From: an uncultured Roseobacter sp.
GTDB lineage: Bacteria; Pseudomonadota; Alphaproteobacteria; Rhodobacterales; Rhodobacteraceae
NCBI RefSeq assembly: GCF_947496515.1
Contig: NZ_CANMDB010000013.1
Location: forward strand, 62,001-126,000
Direction of reading: 5' to 3'
Length of the DNA: 64,000 bases
Positions 1 through 9,395 of this stretch are shown one piece after another; positions within the stretch are counted from its first letter, which is position 1, and each line of letters starts with the position of its first letter. The notes under the pieces are model-generated. The model did not search any database and had not been told where the DNA came from. It worked only from the letters and a program-made list of their open reading frames with translations. Position numbers and translations under genes: made by a program.

Positions 1-290
1 CGTGCGACCACCGGCCAACTCGCATTCAGCAGACGCACCCGAACAGTCTCATCCGGTCCGGTCCGCGACACCAAAAGGGCGAGCCCCCGCCAGCGGGCTT
101 CGAGTTGGACGAAGGCCGCGTGGCGCAGGATCTGTTCGGCCTGACGCGTGATTGCCGCGTCGATTATCGCGATCACGCGGTCTATCTGCGCAAAAACTGC
201 CCGGTGTCTGTCTGCGTCATCCGGCACAGGAACATGCGCATCTGTCCCGGCGGCGGTCGGCCGAGACAGCGTATCTGCGCTGTGCTGCAT
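1..290 (-). CDS. Second TssC-like T6SS sheath protein, 5' part only
   Basis: Reading the minus strand from the ATG at 290-288 gives an open frame of 96 codons running off the window start. It contains a stretch LEARWRGLALLV followed by VRVRLLNASWPVV. The complete tssC just upstream has RLEGSWRGLWHLV followed by IRVLNASKRDL, so this is a TssC (VipB/ImpC) family N-terminus, shifted by about the same distance from the start. The ATG lies one base after the tssC stop codon (294-292), so the two are almost certainly co-translated. Some proteobacterial T6SS loci carry two tssC-like genes. Whether this copy builds sheath or is a shorter accessory form cannot be told because the rest lies outside the window. 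Confidence 0.8.
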   Translation of the reverse strand, partial: MQHSADTLSRPTAAGTDAHVPVPDDADRHRAVFAQIDRVIAIIDAAITRQAEQILRHAAFVQLEARWRGLALLVSRTGPDETVRVRLLNASWPVVA

Positions 291-291
291 G

Positions 292-1779
292 TCAGTTCTT
301 TTCTGGAATCCGTGCGACCATTCGCAACGACGTCGTCAATTCTTCCATCTGGAGCCAGGGGCGCAGCCAGACGACGGCATTGTAGCTGCCGGGTTTGCCG
401 GGGATCTCTTCGACGGATACGCTCGCCTCCCGCAGAGGGTAGGATGCCCGTGCCTCGGGGCCTGCATTGTCGTTGGCGTTGACGTAGTTGTTGATCCAGC
501 GGTTCAGCCAGTCTTCGCAATCATCCGCTTCCATGAAGGAGCCGATCTTGTCGCGCCCGATCACTTTGAGGTAATGAGCAAAACGCGATGTCGCCATCAT
601 GTAGGGCAGACGTGCCGAAATCGCGGCATTAGCAGTAGCCTCGGGCCGGTCGAACTTCTTGGGCTTGTGGGTCGTCTGTGCGCCGAAAAACACCGCGTAA
701 TCGGTGTTCTTGTAGTGACACAGCGGCAAAAAGCCCATGTTGCCCAGCTCTGAGTCGCGCCGGTCGGTAATGCCGATCTCAGTGGGGCATTTGATGTCGG
801 TGTCACCTTCGTCCGTTGAGAAGAGATGCGTTGGCAAGCCTTCGACCTTGCCGCCGTTCTCTGTGCCGCGGATGGCTGTGCACCACCCGGTTTGAGTGAA
901 CGCTTCGGTCATGCGGCTGGCCATCACATAGGCCGCGTTCATCCAGCAGTAGTTATTGTGCGGGATCTTGTCGCCCTCGTAGCCGATGGCCTCATTGTAA
1001 TCGAAATCATCAATCCGCTTGCTGTCTTCGCCGTAGGGCATCCGGGCCAGAACCCGGGGCAGGGTGAGCGTCACGAAACGGCTGTCGTCGCTCTCTCGGA
1101 AACTGCGCCACTTGGCGTATTCCGTGCTGTCAAAGACCTTGGACAAATCGCGGGGCTTGGACAGTTCGGTGTAGTCATCAAAGCCAAACAGCTTGGGCGA
1201 AGCGGCAGAGATGAAGGGTGCGAATGCCGCAGCCGAGACTTGGCTGAGCCCGGACAGCGTCTCAATGTCGTCAAAACTGTTGTCGAACTCATAGTCACCA
1301 ATCAGCGCTCCGATCGGCTCACCTCCCGGCGTGCCGAATTCATCCTCGTAGATCGACTTGAACAGCCGCGACTGGTCGAATTCAACGGCCTTGGCCAGAT
1401 CGCGGCCCAGGTCTCGTTTGGATGCGTTGAGCACGCGGATCTTGAGGTTTGAGCCTGTATTGCTTTCGCGGACAAGGTGCCACAACCCGCGCCAGGATCC
1501 TTCGAGCCGCGAAAATTCGGGCGTCTGCATAACCACTGCGAGTTGCCGCGAGATCTTGGCGTCGACCGCCTCGATCGCCTTTGTCAGGGTCACGGTCAGG
1601 TTGCGATCGTAGGTCACGGTTCCGGCAAGTGCTGCATCGGTCAGCGTCCGCATCAACTCTGCGGCGCGGTCAGGTTCGGTCTGGCGGGTTGCCCCGATGA
1701 CCTGCGTCAGCAAGCTGCCATCCGCTATCTCGGGGGCCGCTGTCTCCGTCCTGGTCTGCTGTTCTGTCATGTCTGGCAT
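292..1779 (-). CDS. tssC: T6SS contractile sheath large subunit TssC (VipB)
   Basis: TssC polymerises with TssB into the cytoplasmic contractile sheath that drives the Hcp tube. The 495-residue length matches the family. Visible hallmarks are the RLEGSWRGLWHLV segment near residue 93, IRVLNASKRDLGRDL, the YEDEFGTPGGEPIGALIGDY block and the C-terminal YPLREASVSVEEIPGKPGSY with PWLQMEELTTSLRMVARIP. The start ATG (1779-1777) shares one base with the tssB stop, so translation is coupled. A second tssC-like gene follows immediately. The in-frame ATG three codons in (1770) is an alternative start. Confidence 0.96.
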   Translation of the reverse strand: MPDMTEQQTRTETAAPEIADGSLLTQVIGATRQTEPDRAAELMRTLTDAALAGTVTYDRNLTVTLTKAIEAVDAKISRQLAVVMQTPEFSRLEGSWRGLWHLVRESNTGSNLKIRVLNASKRDLGRDLAKAVEFDQSRLFKSIYEDEFGTPGGEPIGALIGDYEFDNSFDDIETLSGLSQVSAAAFAPFISAASPKLFGFDDYTELSKPRDLSKVFDSTEYAKWRSFRESDDSRFVTLTLPRVLARMPYGEDSKRIDDFDYNEAIGYEGDKIPHNNYCWMNAAYVMASRMTEAFTQTGWCTAIRGTENGGKVEGLPTHLFSTDEGDTDIKCPTEIGITDRRDSELGNMGFLPLCHYKNTDYAVFFGAQTTHKPKKFDRPEATANAAISARLPYMMATSRFAHYLKVIGRDKIGSFMEADDCEDWLNRWINNYVNANDNAGPEARASYPLREASVSVEEIPGKPGSYNAVVWLRPWLQMEELTTSLRMVARIPEKN

Positions 1780-2300
1780 CAGTTTGTCCCCCCGCCGCTG
1801 GGCGCCTGGTCGGATTTCAACTCTTCGACCATGCGGCGCACGGCATCATTGTCCTGCAGGATTTCTTCGAGCAGCGTTTCCAGCTTTTCGGACCGATCCG
1901 CCTTGGTCAGCAAATCGCGCAGCTGATTGCGACTTTCCAGAAGTGACTTCAGTGCCGGGATCTGGTCAACCACTGCCGCTGGGTCGAAATCATCCATCGA
2001 TTTGAAGGACAGGTTCACCGGCATCTCGCCACCGTCGTCGCTGAGCGTGTTCTCTACTTTGAGGTTCAGACCGGGCGTCATGCGCTCCATCACCTGGTCG
2101 AAGTTGTCCTTGTCGATCTGAACGAATTTGCGGTCCCCAAAGGATGGCAGCTCTTTGGTCGGATCGCCGGAAAAGTCGCCGAGGACACCAACCACGAATG
2201 GCAGTTCCTTCTCGACCATCGCGCCTTCGGTTTCGACTTCATATTTGATGTGGACGCGCGGTTTGCGCATCTTGTCGAGCTTGTCGTGGATACTGGCCAA
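1779..2300 (-). CDS. tssB: T6SS contractile sheath small subunit TssB (VipA)
   Basis: TssB is the small sheath subunit that pairs with TssC. The protein is 173 residues, normal for the family, with the typical beginning [20 protein letters not shown], the [12 protein letters not shown] block and the [20 protein letters not shown] segment. The start is a TTG (2300-2298), chosen because it begins the conserved N-terminus and has GGGAGA about six bases upstream. The gene sits between tssA, 154 bases upstream, and tssC, which overlaps it by one base. Confidence 0.95.
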   Translation of the reverse strand: MASIHDKLDKMRKPRVHIKYEVETEGAMVEKELPFVVGVLGDFSGDPTKELPSFGDRKFVQIDKDNFDQVMERMTPGLNLKVENTLSDDGGEMPVNLSFKSMDDFDPAAVVDQIPALKSLLESRNQLRDLLTKADRSEKLETLLEEILQDNDAVRRMVEELKSDQAPSGGGTN

Positions 2301-2454
2301 TGTGAATCTCCCATAGTCCTAAAACGGAGTTGCTTTTTCTTGAATTGCGCCGCGACGACCACGCATCGCATGGCGTGGAGTCTGTAAGGCTAAGGGATAT
2401 GTTGTCTAGACGGCGACCCTGTCGCACCGGCGGAGACCCACTCACAAGGGGTGC

Positions 2455-3510
2455 TTAGTCGGCGGAATCAAGCCCATCTTCGGCACGCTTGATGCCAGCT
2501 GTCGTCAAAACAGATTCTCTTGCGCTCTCGTCGGGGATCAACTCGGCAAGCAGTGCCATGAAATCCATGCGTCCGCGCCGCACCAGTGTCTCGAGCGTGT
2601 GCGACATAGGCGAATGTGGTTCGGTCCGGCGGAAAAAAGCTGCGACCTCTGACAATGCTTGCAGCGCATCCTCCCGTGTTTCGATTCGTTCCAGTCCCGC
2701 ACGCACCGCTGGCGCCGCGACCTGGCCAGCAGGGGACGATGCAGCGGATGCCTCCTCGACCTGCTGGCCGAGGTTGGACAGCCGTTGGACCGTGCGCGCC
2801 GTATCGTCCAGCAAATCGATCAGCCGCGCAAAGGGCGGCGCGTCCCGACCCCGCAGATCGGTCAGCGCACCATCGAGCGCGACAAAGGCGTCACGCGCGG
2901 CGATCACCTGCGCGAGGTGTTCGCGCATCGCGGTCTCGCCCACGGCGGTCATTTCCGCCCGGATCGCGCCTGCGTCGGTTTCGGTCTCCACTTGCCACAG
3001 GGTGCAGGATCCATAGGGCTGACCCGGCACGAGCGGCAGCAGCCTGAAGGGCTGTACCAACGTGCCGTCGCGTCCAACGCCGTTCAGCCCGCCAAGTGCC
3101 TCGAATGTATCATCATCCGGCTCTTCTGGCTGCGGGTGAAGTGCTGCGCCATGAGCCTCGATCATGGCGGTAATCGACGCGGTGACCTCAGACACGCCTT
3201 TGTAATATTCGGTGCGCGTAACGGCCTCCACCAGCCAGACTGCGACCTCCACATCGAGCGCGTGTTCGCAAAGAATCGTCATCGCGTCGCGGCGCACATC
3301 CGTCCAGGCGAGCGGTACAGACATTATAATGTCACCCTCTTCGTTCGGTGTCTCCTGTGCGCGCTCTTCCGCGCGTGCCCGAGAGCGGGAGTCGCGAAGT
3401 TTGCGGTAAATCGCCTGAATTCTGGAATCGGTGCGCGGGTTCTCGCCAAGGTCTTTCGTGAAGTTATAAGTCGTTGTTGTATAATAACTATTAGACCGAT
3501 CACCCGTCAT
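2455..3510 (-). CDS. tssA: T6SS protein TssA (ImpA N-terminal family)
   Basis: TssA proteins cap or organise the T6SS baseplate and the growing tail. The 351-residue product has the ImpA-type N-terminal region with WTDVRRDAMTILCEHALDVEVAVWLVEA and LPLVPGQPYGSCTLWQ (about residues 68-190) and a C-terminal part with TREDALQALSEVAAFFRRTEPHSP and MDFMALLAELIPDE, the usual end of this family. The open frame continues upstream to 3597, but the ATG at 3510 has AAGGAAG eight bases before it and is preferred. It diverges from tssH across a 209-base gap. Confidence 0.88.
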   Translation of the reverse strand: MTGDRSNSYYTTTTYNFTKDLGENPRTDSRIQAIYRKLRDSRSRARAEERAQETPNEEGDIIMSVPLAWTDVRRDAMTILCEHALDVEVAVWLVEAVTRTEYYKGVSEVTASITAMIEAHGAALHPQPEEPDDDTFEALGGLNGVGRDGTLVQPFRLLPLVPGQPYGSCTLWQVETETDAGAIRAEMTAVGETAMREHLAQVIAARDAFVALDGALTDLRGRDAPPFARLIDLLDDTARTVQRLSNLGQQVEEASAASSPAGQVAAPAVRAGLERIETREDALQALSEVAAFFRRTEPHSPMSHTLETLVRRGRMDFMALLAELIPDESARESVLTTAGIKRAEDGLDSAD

Positions 3511-3719
3511 GAAAAGACTTCCTTTTTGTCGTTTACGCGTCTTCGAGAGGCTCAATTCACTTGTATCAGCTTTCGCGGAGGAAACCGGGAAATACAAGCT
3601 GTTGCGCGTTCGGCAATAGTTTGAAATCCGTAAAGAAGGATTTCGAACTTGTAGCGGAGCGCCGCGGGGTGAGCGGCGAAAATCATGATTGTTTCATTGG
3701 TTATTTGACGAGGCTGAAC
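3511..3719. promoter_or_regulatory. Divergent promoter region between tssA and tssH
   Basis: This gap separates the start codons of two divergent T6SS operons and is more AT-rich than its surroundings, so it should carry both promoters. The exact -35/-10 boxes cannot be assigned with confidence by eye. Both ORFs extend into it upstream of their preferred starts, but those extensions carry no recognisable domain. Confidence 0.55.
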
Positions 3720-6308
3720 GTGGTCACCATTGATCTTCACATATTGTTTCAGCGGCTCAGCGATACCGCGTCCGCCGCGCTGGAAGGGGCCGCAGCACTT
3801 GCGGTTCGGCACGCCCATAATTCGGTCGAGTTGGAGCATTTCGTCGCGAGTCTCACGCAGGAAAGCGCCTTTGCCGAGTTGCTGGAAAAAAGCGGCATCA
3901 ACCCCGGTCAGGTCAACGCCGAAGCGATGGAGGCGGTGCAACATTTTGCGCGCGGATCGTCTGGCGCGCCGTCGCTGTCGCAGCCATTGATCTCGCTGTC
4001 ACGCGAGGCCTGGCTCAGCGCGTCGCTGCGGTTCAACCAAGAGCGCGTCAGCCCTGCGGTCTTGTTGCTCACACTGATTGCCGAGACGGAGCTTCGCGCG
4101 ATCCTGCGCCGGGCCGTGCCGTCGTTACTGGCGCTCGATACCGGAGTTCTGGAGGCTGCGATCAAGGCTGAGCCAACCGGGGCCACCGCTTCCGCCCGGC
4201 CACGTCAGCCGCACCAGGGAGATGCGGACTTTCTGGCTGACTATGCCGTCGATCTGACGGAACAGGCGCGCGCTGGTCAGATCGACACCATTGTCGGCCG
4301 TGACGCGGAGCTGCGGCAGATGATCGATATCCTGGTGCGGCGGCGGCAGAACAACCCCATTCTCGTAGGCGAGGCGGGTGTGGGCAAGACGGCCATCGTC
4401 GAAGCTTTCGCGCTTGCCATCGCGCGCAAGGAAGTGCCCGCGCGGCTCGCTGATGTGGCGCTGCATGTGCTGGATCTCAGCCTTTTGCAGGCTGGTGCAG
4501 GCGTGAAGGGGGAATTCGAACGGCGTCTCAAGGGGGTGGTGGATCAGGTGGTGGGATCGGCCTCTCCGGTGATCCTCTTCATTGACGAGGCGCACACGAT
4601 GATCGGCGCTGGCGGTGCGGCGGGGCAGGGCGATGCTGCCAATATCCTCAAACCCGCACTGGCCCGTGGGGAGCTGCGGACCATCGCGGCCACGACCTGG
4701 TCTGAGTACAAGAAATACTTTGAAAAGGATCCCGCTCTCAGCCGCCGGTTCCAGACGGTCAAGGTAGATGAGCCCGATATAGAGCGGGCGGTGAGGATGA
4801 TCCGCGCGGTGGCGCCAGAGTTTCAGGGCCACCATGGCGTGGCGATCCGCGACAGCGCCGTGCGTGCGGCGGTGGAGCTGTCGGCGCGCTATCTGCCAGA
4901 GCGTCAATTGCCCGACAAGGCGGTGAGCCTGATCGACACCGCCGGGGCCGCCGTATCCATGAGCCGTGAAACCGATCCGGAAGCGCTGGAACAGCGGCGG
5001 CGCGAGGCCGCCTATCTGCGCAGTGAAATGGATGCCTTGGCCGAGGAACCGGAGACACCCGGTCTGGCTGACCGGATGGCGGGATTGAAGCGCGACCTTG
5101 ACGCGGCGGAGGCCGAAGCCGTCACGATTGCCGAGGCGCTTGATCAGCAGCGGGCGCTGGCAGACGAAGCCGATGCCATGGCTGCCGAAGACCGGCCGGA
5201 CCGGATGGTACGGCTCGCCGAGATCGAGGCGCGACTGTCCGAGGCGGGTGGCGAGACGCCGCTGGTTCACCGGGTTGTCGACGCGGAGGCTATTGCAGGC
5301 GTCATCGCGCGCTGGACGGGTATCCCCGCCGGGCGCATGTTGCGCAGCCAGATTGACGCCGTTACCCGCCTGCCGGACCGGATGAAGGCCCGCGTGCTGG
5401 GGCAGGACCGGGCCATCGACGCGCTGTGTGAGCAGGTTTCGGTGTCACGCGCGGGGCTGCGCGATCCACGCAAGCCGCAGGGCGTATTCCTGATGCTGGG
5501 CACCTCCGGCATCGGCAAGACGGAAACCGCTCTTACGCTGGCCGATGAATTGCACGGCGGCAGTTCTGCGCTGACCGTGATCAATATGTCAGAGTTCAAG
5601 GAAGAGCATAAAGTCTCTTTGCTGATGGGCTCGCCGCCCGGATACGTCGGCTATGGCGAAGGCGGCGTGCTGACCGAAGCCGTGCGCCGTCGTCCGCATG
5701 GGATCCTGCTGCTGGATGAGATCGACAAGGCCCATGAGGGTGTTCAGGAGATCTTTTACCAGGTGTTCGACAAAGGTGTGCTGCGCGACGGCGAGGGCAG
5801 GGATGTGGATTTCCACAATGTCACGATCCTGATGACGGCCAATTCCGGCACGGAAATGCTGGCGACACTCGCCGAAGACCCCGAAGCCATGCCCGAAGGA
5901 GACGCGCTGGTGGAGATGTTGCGACCCGAGTTGTCACAGCAGTTTAAACCGGCATTTCTAGGACGGCTGGACGTTCTGCCCTTCCTGCCCCTCACGCCCG
6001 AAATCCTTGGCGGCATCGTCGATCTTCAGATCAGCCGCATCGTGGATCGGACAAGAACGACCCACGGTACTGATCTGACCATCTCTGCCGCCGCAAGGGA
6101 TGCCATGATTGAGCGCGCGGTGGCCGGTGACACCGGGGCGCGCGCCATCGAATCCATGCTCGCCCGGCAGGTTTTGCCACGGTTGGCCGATTACTTCCTG
6201 AACTCGTTGGCGCGCGGACTGGCTCCGCCCGCGGCCGAGGTCGATCTGGGCAAGGAGGGCGCTTTTGTCGTGTCCGACGGTACCGAAGATCGACGCAAGG
6301 TGAGCTGA
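3720..6308 (+). CDS. tssH: T6SS AAA+ ATPase TssH (ClpV)
   Basis: ClpV disassembles contracted TssB/TssC sheaths so they can be reused. The 862-residue protein has an N-terminal Clp repeat domain, AAA-1 with Walker A GEAGVGKT at about 217-224 and LFIDEAHTMIGAGG, a coiled middle domain, and AAA-2 with Walker A GTSGIGKT at about 594-601 and LLLDEIDKAH. It is ClpB-like but carries the ClpV-type NMSEFKEEHKVSLLMGSPPGYVGYGEGG. The frame opens at 3561, but the GTG at 3720 gives the usual (M)VTIDLHILFQRL start and has GAGG six bases upstream. First gene of the plus-strand T6SS operon. Confidence 0.95.
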   Translation: MVTIDLHILFQRLSDTASAALEGAAALAVRHAHNSVELEHFVASLTQESAFAELLEKSGINPGQVNAEAMEAVQHFARGSSGAPSLSQPLISLSREAWLSASLRFNQERVSPAVLLLTLIAETELRAILRRAVPSLLALDTGVLEAAIKAEPTGATASARPRQPHQGDADFLADYAVDLTEQARAGQIDTIVGRDAELRQMIDILVRRRQNNPILVGEAGVGKTAIVEAFALAIARKEVPARLADVALHVLDLSLLQAGAGVKGEFERRLKGVVDQVVGSASPVILFIDEAHTMIGAGGAAGQGDAANILKPALARGELRTIAATTWSEYKKYFEKDPALSRRFQTVKVDEPDIERAVRMIRAVAPEFQGHHGVAIRDSAVRAAVELSARYLPERQLPDKAVSLIDTAGAAVSMSRETDPEALEQRRREAAYLRSEMDALAEEPETPGLADRMAGLKRDLDAAEAEAVTIAEALDQQRALADEADAMAAEDRPDRMVRLAEIEARLSEAGGETPLVHRVVDAEAIAGVIARWTGIPAGRMLRSQIDAVTRLPDRMKARVLGQDRAIDALCEQVSVSRAGLRDPRKPQGVFLMLGTSGIGKTETALTLADELHGGSSALTVINMSEFKEEHKVSLLMGSPPGYVGYGEGGVLTEAVRRRPHGILLLDEIDKAHEGVQEIFYQVFDKGVLRDGEGRDVDFHNVTILMTANSGTEMLATLAEDPEAMPEGDALVEMLRPELSQQFKPAFLGRLDVLPFLPLTPEILGGIVDLQISRIVDRTRTTHGTDLTISAAARDAMIERAVAGDTGARAIESMLARQVLPRLADYFLNSLARGLAPPAAEVDLGKEGAFVVSDGTEDRRKVS

Positions 6309-6375
6309 GACCCGGCGAACCCGCTCACCCACCCCGAGAACCTTCACCAGAAAACCAACCAACGGAGAAGAACCT

Positions 6376-6852
6376 ATGCCAATCTACGTACAACTCGACG
6401 GGATCCCCGGCGACGCAACCCACGAGACGCACAAGAAGTGGATGGACATCGAATCCATGCACTGGAACGTGTCGCGCAACATGACAACCTCTGCAGGCTC
6501 CACTGCCAACCGTGAAGCGTCTGAGCCCACGGTGAGCGAAGTGACCCTGACAAAAGTGTCCGACAGCTCTTCCACCAAGCTCTTTGCCGAGGCCTGCACC
6601 GGGCGTACCGGCAAGACCACGGTCATCCATCTAGTCACCACCGGCAATCCCGGTGACACTTACATCGAGTACAAGCTGACCAACACGCTGGTCGCCAACT
6701 ACTCGGTGGACACTTCGGGTGATCGTCCCGTGGAGACCATCCGGCTGAACTTTACCAAGATGGAAGTGAAGTACATCCCACACGATGAAAACCACAAGCC
6801 GATGTCGCCGATGATCGCAAGCTACGATCTGACAACGACAAAAGCGTCCTAG
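6376..6852 (+). CDS. hcp: T6SS tube/effector protein Hcp (TssD)
   Basis: Hcp forms the hexameric rings of the inner tube and chaperones small effectors. The 158-residue protein begins MPIYVQLDGIPGDATHETHKKWMDIES and contains SEVTLTKVSDSSSTKLF and YIEYKLTNTLVANYSV, all typical of the Hcp1/DUF796 family. A GGAGAAG ribosome site lies seven bases before the ATG. It sits between tssH and an amidase effector/immunity pair, which suggests it carries the amidase. Confidence 0.96.
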   Translation: MPIYVQLDGIPGDATHETHKKWMDIESMHWNVSRNMTTSAGSTANREASEPTVSEVTLTKVSDSSSTKLFAEACTGRTGKTTVIHLVTTGNPGDTYIEYKLTNTLVANYSVDTSGDRPVETIRLNFTKMEVKYIPHDENHKPMSPMIASYDLTTTKAS

Positions 6853-6922
6853 GCGCCATGCAGGCAGCGGGAGAGCAATGCCCCGCTGCCGCCCCCCAAC
6901 GCCGCGACAGGAGCAACAGGCG

Positions 6923-7291
6923 ATGTCACTGAAATCCTGGGTAACGGCAGCATCAGTTGCCATCGCCCCGACCGCCTGTGCCTTTGCCGGCGGCACCGAA
7001 GACGCCGCCGCGCTGACCGCGGGCGAGCTTGCGACGGCAATCCGGGGACAGGAAATCTCCTACCGTGGGCGTCTCTTTGAGGGTGATCCCGCCGCCGCCT
7101 TTGCTGATGGCTATATCTTTGCCCTGGCCGAAGCGGCGGGTCGCGACAAAACCTGGTGCGGTCAGAATCTGATCGCGCCGCATGAGCTTGTCGCGCGGGT
7201 TTTCGACAGGATCGTCGACGATGAGATGGCCACGCAACCGGCCGACCTGGCCGTCATGGATGTTCTCGGGACACTTGGCCCCTGCGACTAG
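6923..7291 (+). CDS. Rap1a/Tai-family T6SS immunity protein
   Basis: Members of this family are periplasmic proteins that bind and block peptidoglycan amidase effectors, protecting the producer and its kin. The 122-residue product has a cleavable signal (MSLKSWVTAASVAIAPTACA), then the family pattern of a GYIFALAEAAG helix, a WCGQNL cysteine and a terminal GPCD cysteine, which probably form a disulfide. The frame opens earlier at 6878, but the ATG at 6923 has CAGGAG upstream and starts the signal peptide. It lies 10 bases before the tae4 gene; immunity and effector genes are usually paired this way. Confidence 0.8.
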   Translation: MSLKSWVTAASVAIAPTACAFAGGTEDAAALTAGELATAIRGQEISYRGRLFEGDPAAAFADGYIFALAEAAGRDKTWCGQNLIAPHELVARVFDRIVDDEMATQPADLAVMDVLGTLGPCD

Positions 7292-7301
7292 AAGGTAGCG
7301 T

Positions 7302-7808
7302 ATGACCCTCTCTATCTCTTACCCCACACTCAAAAGCGGCTATCCCTCCTCCAACCCCAGAAGCGATGCCTATGTTTCGCAAGGCGATCTCTTCCGCTCG
7401 ATTGGCTGGGACGCATTCATCGGAAACCCGAACTACCACAACACCTGTGCAATCCGGGTCAGCCTGGCGCTGGTGCGGGCGGGCGTGAAGATCAGCCCAA
7501 AATCGCACAACATCCTCAAAGGCGATCACAGCGGAAAAGGGGTCGAGGTCAACATGAACCGGCTGGCGAATCTTCTGGCAGGGCCGGGGTATCTCGGTGC
7601 CTATCAGGTGCTGGAGGCTGCGACGCTCGGCAACGCCCGGACGGCGCGGCAGGGGATCATCGCCTTTGTGGGTATTCCCGGGTACGCAGGAGGTGGCCAC
7701 ATCGACTTGATCGACAATCACAACACTGCCGATCAATGCGCCTCCGCGTGCTATTTCGGATCGGAGGAAGTCCGGTTCTGGCCCTTGTCCCCAGGCGGTA
7801 CTGGCTGA
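7302..7808 (+). CDS. tae4: T6SS peptidoglycan amidase effector Tae4
   Basis: Tae4 effectors are delivered by the T6SS to a rival's periplasm, where they cleave the D-Glu-mDAP bond of peptidoglycan stem peptides. The 168-residue protein has the NlpC/P60-type catalytic pair expected of the family: Cys49 in NTCAIRVSLAL and His133 in GGHIDLI, with Asp135 nearby. Cys146 and Cys150 near the C-terminus match the family disulfide. There is no signal peptide, as expected for a T6SS cargo. The immunity gene lies directly upstream and hcp before that. Confidence 0.92.
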   Translation: MTLSISYPTLKSGYPSSNPRSDAYVSQGDLFRSIGWDAFIGNPNYHNTCAIRVSLALVRAGVKISPKSHNILKGDHSGKGVEVNMNRLANLLAGPGYLGAYQVLEAATLGNARTARQGIIAFVGIPGYAGGGHIDLIDNHNTADQCASACYFGSEEVRFWPLSPGGTG

Positions 7809-7876
7809 GCAACGGTCGAGCGCACCCGAAAGAGATCATCCCAACAAAACCCGTACTCCGACAGGAGAGACAGCAG

Positions 7877-8716
7877 ATGCCGGATTTTACTGAACTGAAC
7901 GTCGACGGAACCAACGGTAACGATGGGGTGACCGGCGATTACCGCATGAACCGCCACCGGATTTATTTTTGCAAGACCTCAGCACCCCGGCCCTATGCGG
8001 TGCAGCTCTTTCAGAACTTCCCGCAGCATTTCAACCAGAAGGCTGCGGAGGTCAAAAAAGGCGCGCATAAGCACCACGGCCAGCCTACATTCGAGTTCTC
8101 AGGGTACATCGACCTGAGTGAAATCAATGACAACCTCCCCGAGACCAAGGATGCCTCTTTTGGCGCGCATGACGACTGGGTTGCGGTCAAGCACTACGAC
8201 AAGTCCCGGGGCTTCACCGCCCAGACGCTGAAGCGCAACTATCTGGAAGCGGGTGAGAAGGCCGCGCGGGCTGCAGCTGATACCAGCTGGCACAAGATAG
8301 ACGATGCTGCGATAGAAAAATTCATTTCCGTCAATCAGTATCATTTCCTCGCCGGTCGACGGTCGTGGGTGATCGGTCCCGCTTGCGAGTTTGATCATGA
8401 TATTGTGCCGTCCGACATCGACACACTGATGGTTTTCGAAACCGCCGCCATCGAGCGTGTGTCACGATGGGAATACCTGCCCGGCGCGAAATTTTTCGAC
8501 AAGCAGACCAAGGTTATCTGGGCGACCCTGCTGCGCAACTATGTACAGAACATGGGTCTGCAGCGGCAGGACCACCGGCCCTGGGCGGGTTGCACTCAAA
8601 AGGACGGCGTGTCTTTCGTCTACAAGCACGTGGGCACCAAAGATGAGATGATCGCCGCCAGTCGCAAGATGTGTCGGATCCACCGTAATCTGTGGCCATC
8701 CGCGAACACCTCCTGA
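7877..8716 (+). CDS. Unrecognised 279-residue protein at the end of the T6SS effector operon
   Basis: I do not recognise this family. The protein is soluble, with no signal peptide or membrane segment, and is rich in aromatic and charged residues. Features that might matter are several histidines (KKGAHKHHGQ), a GPACEFDHD stretch and a C-terminal half with WATLLRNYVQNMG and HRPWAGCTQKDG. The frame opens at 7736, overlapping tae4, but the ATG at 7877 is preceded by AGGAGA at a good distance. It lies 68 bases after tae4 on the same strand, so it may be a further effector, an adaptor or an unrelated passenger. Confidence 0.7.
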   Translation: MPDFTELNVDGTNGNDGVTGDYRMNRHRIYFCKTSAPRPYAVQLFQNFPQHFNQKAAEVKKGAHKHHGQPTFEFSGYIDLSEINDNLPETKDASFGAHDDWVAVKHYDKSRGFTAQTLKRNYLEAGEKAARAAADTSWHKIDDAAIEKFISVNQYHFLAGRRSWVIGPACEFDHDIVPSDIDTLMVFETAAIERVSRWEYLPGAKFFDKQTKVIWATLLRNYVQNMGLQRQDHRPWAGCTQKDGVSFVYKHVGTKDEMIAASRKMCRIHRNLWPSANTS

Positions 8717-9395
8717 CGTCAGAAAATCCGATCAGAAAAGGGTCGTTTCCGACAAGTGTTCCATGATGGGATCGTTCGTTTCGGGATGAGCTGCCATGCA
8801 GCGCCACGGTTGATGCAAAGGCTGTCTTTTTTCTGGATGGCCGCTTTTCTCCTTGAAGGCCGTCGGATTGCCGATGGTCGCCTGAGGGACGGCGACATTC
8901 ATCGCTTAATATGCCCGGCGCGCCGCCCTTAGACGAAACCTGCATCCCTGTCCGCTGAAAGCAGCGTGATCTGTGGCAACGGGCTTATGATTGACTTTCG
9001 CCTGGCGATCCCTGCAAACGGCCAACGCAGTGCTGACTGGCATCCTTACGAGCCTAACCCTGAGGCAAGGCCATGGTCATCGCAACAAACCGGGCGTCCC
9101 GGGCGAGATTCTGGTCGGAAATGTACTGCTTGACGCTGTGTGATTGAAGGTGCGGGCCGGATACCGGAGCGCTCGAAATCGACCAGCGCAAAAGACGTCA
9201 CCGCCTGTTCACCCGACAGGCGAGACGGCGTCACTCGGGAGCGGTCAGAGCGCTTTATCTCAAAAATTCAAAAAAACTTTGAACCATTTCGCGTCGGGGG
9301 AGGACTAACGGTTATCTCGGCGACCTGAAGCACATGAGGCTTCGATGTGAGGGGACGGCGAGGGTTTTGAAGATATTTTATGAATGGAGAATCCA
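8717..9395. other. Gene-free stretch upstream of the RTX gene
   Basis: No convincing reading frame on either strand. The last 150 bases before the RTX gene are AT-rich, with A and T runs around 9260-9290, and probably hold its promoter. A short inverted repeat GAAGC/GCTTC lies at 9327-9343. Confidence 0.5.
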
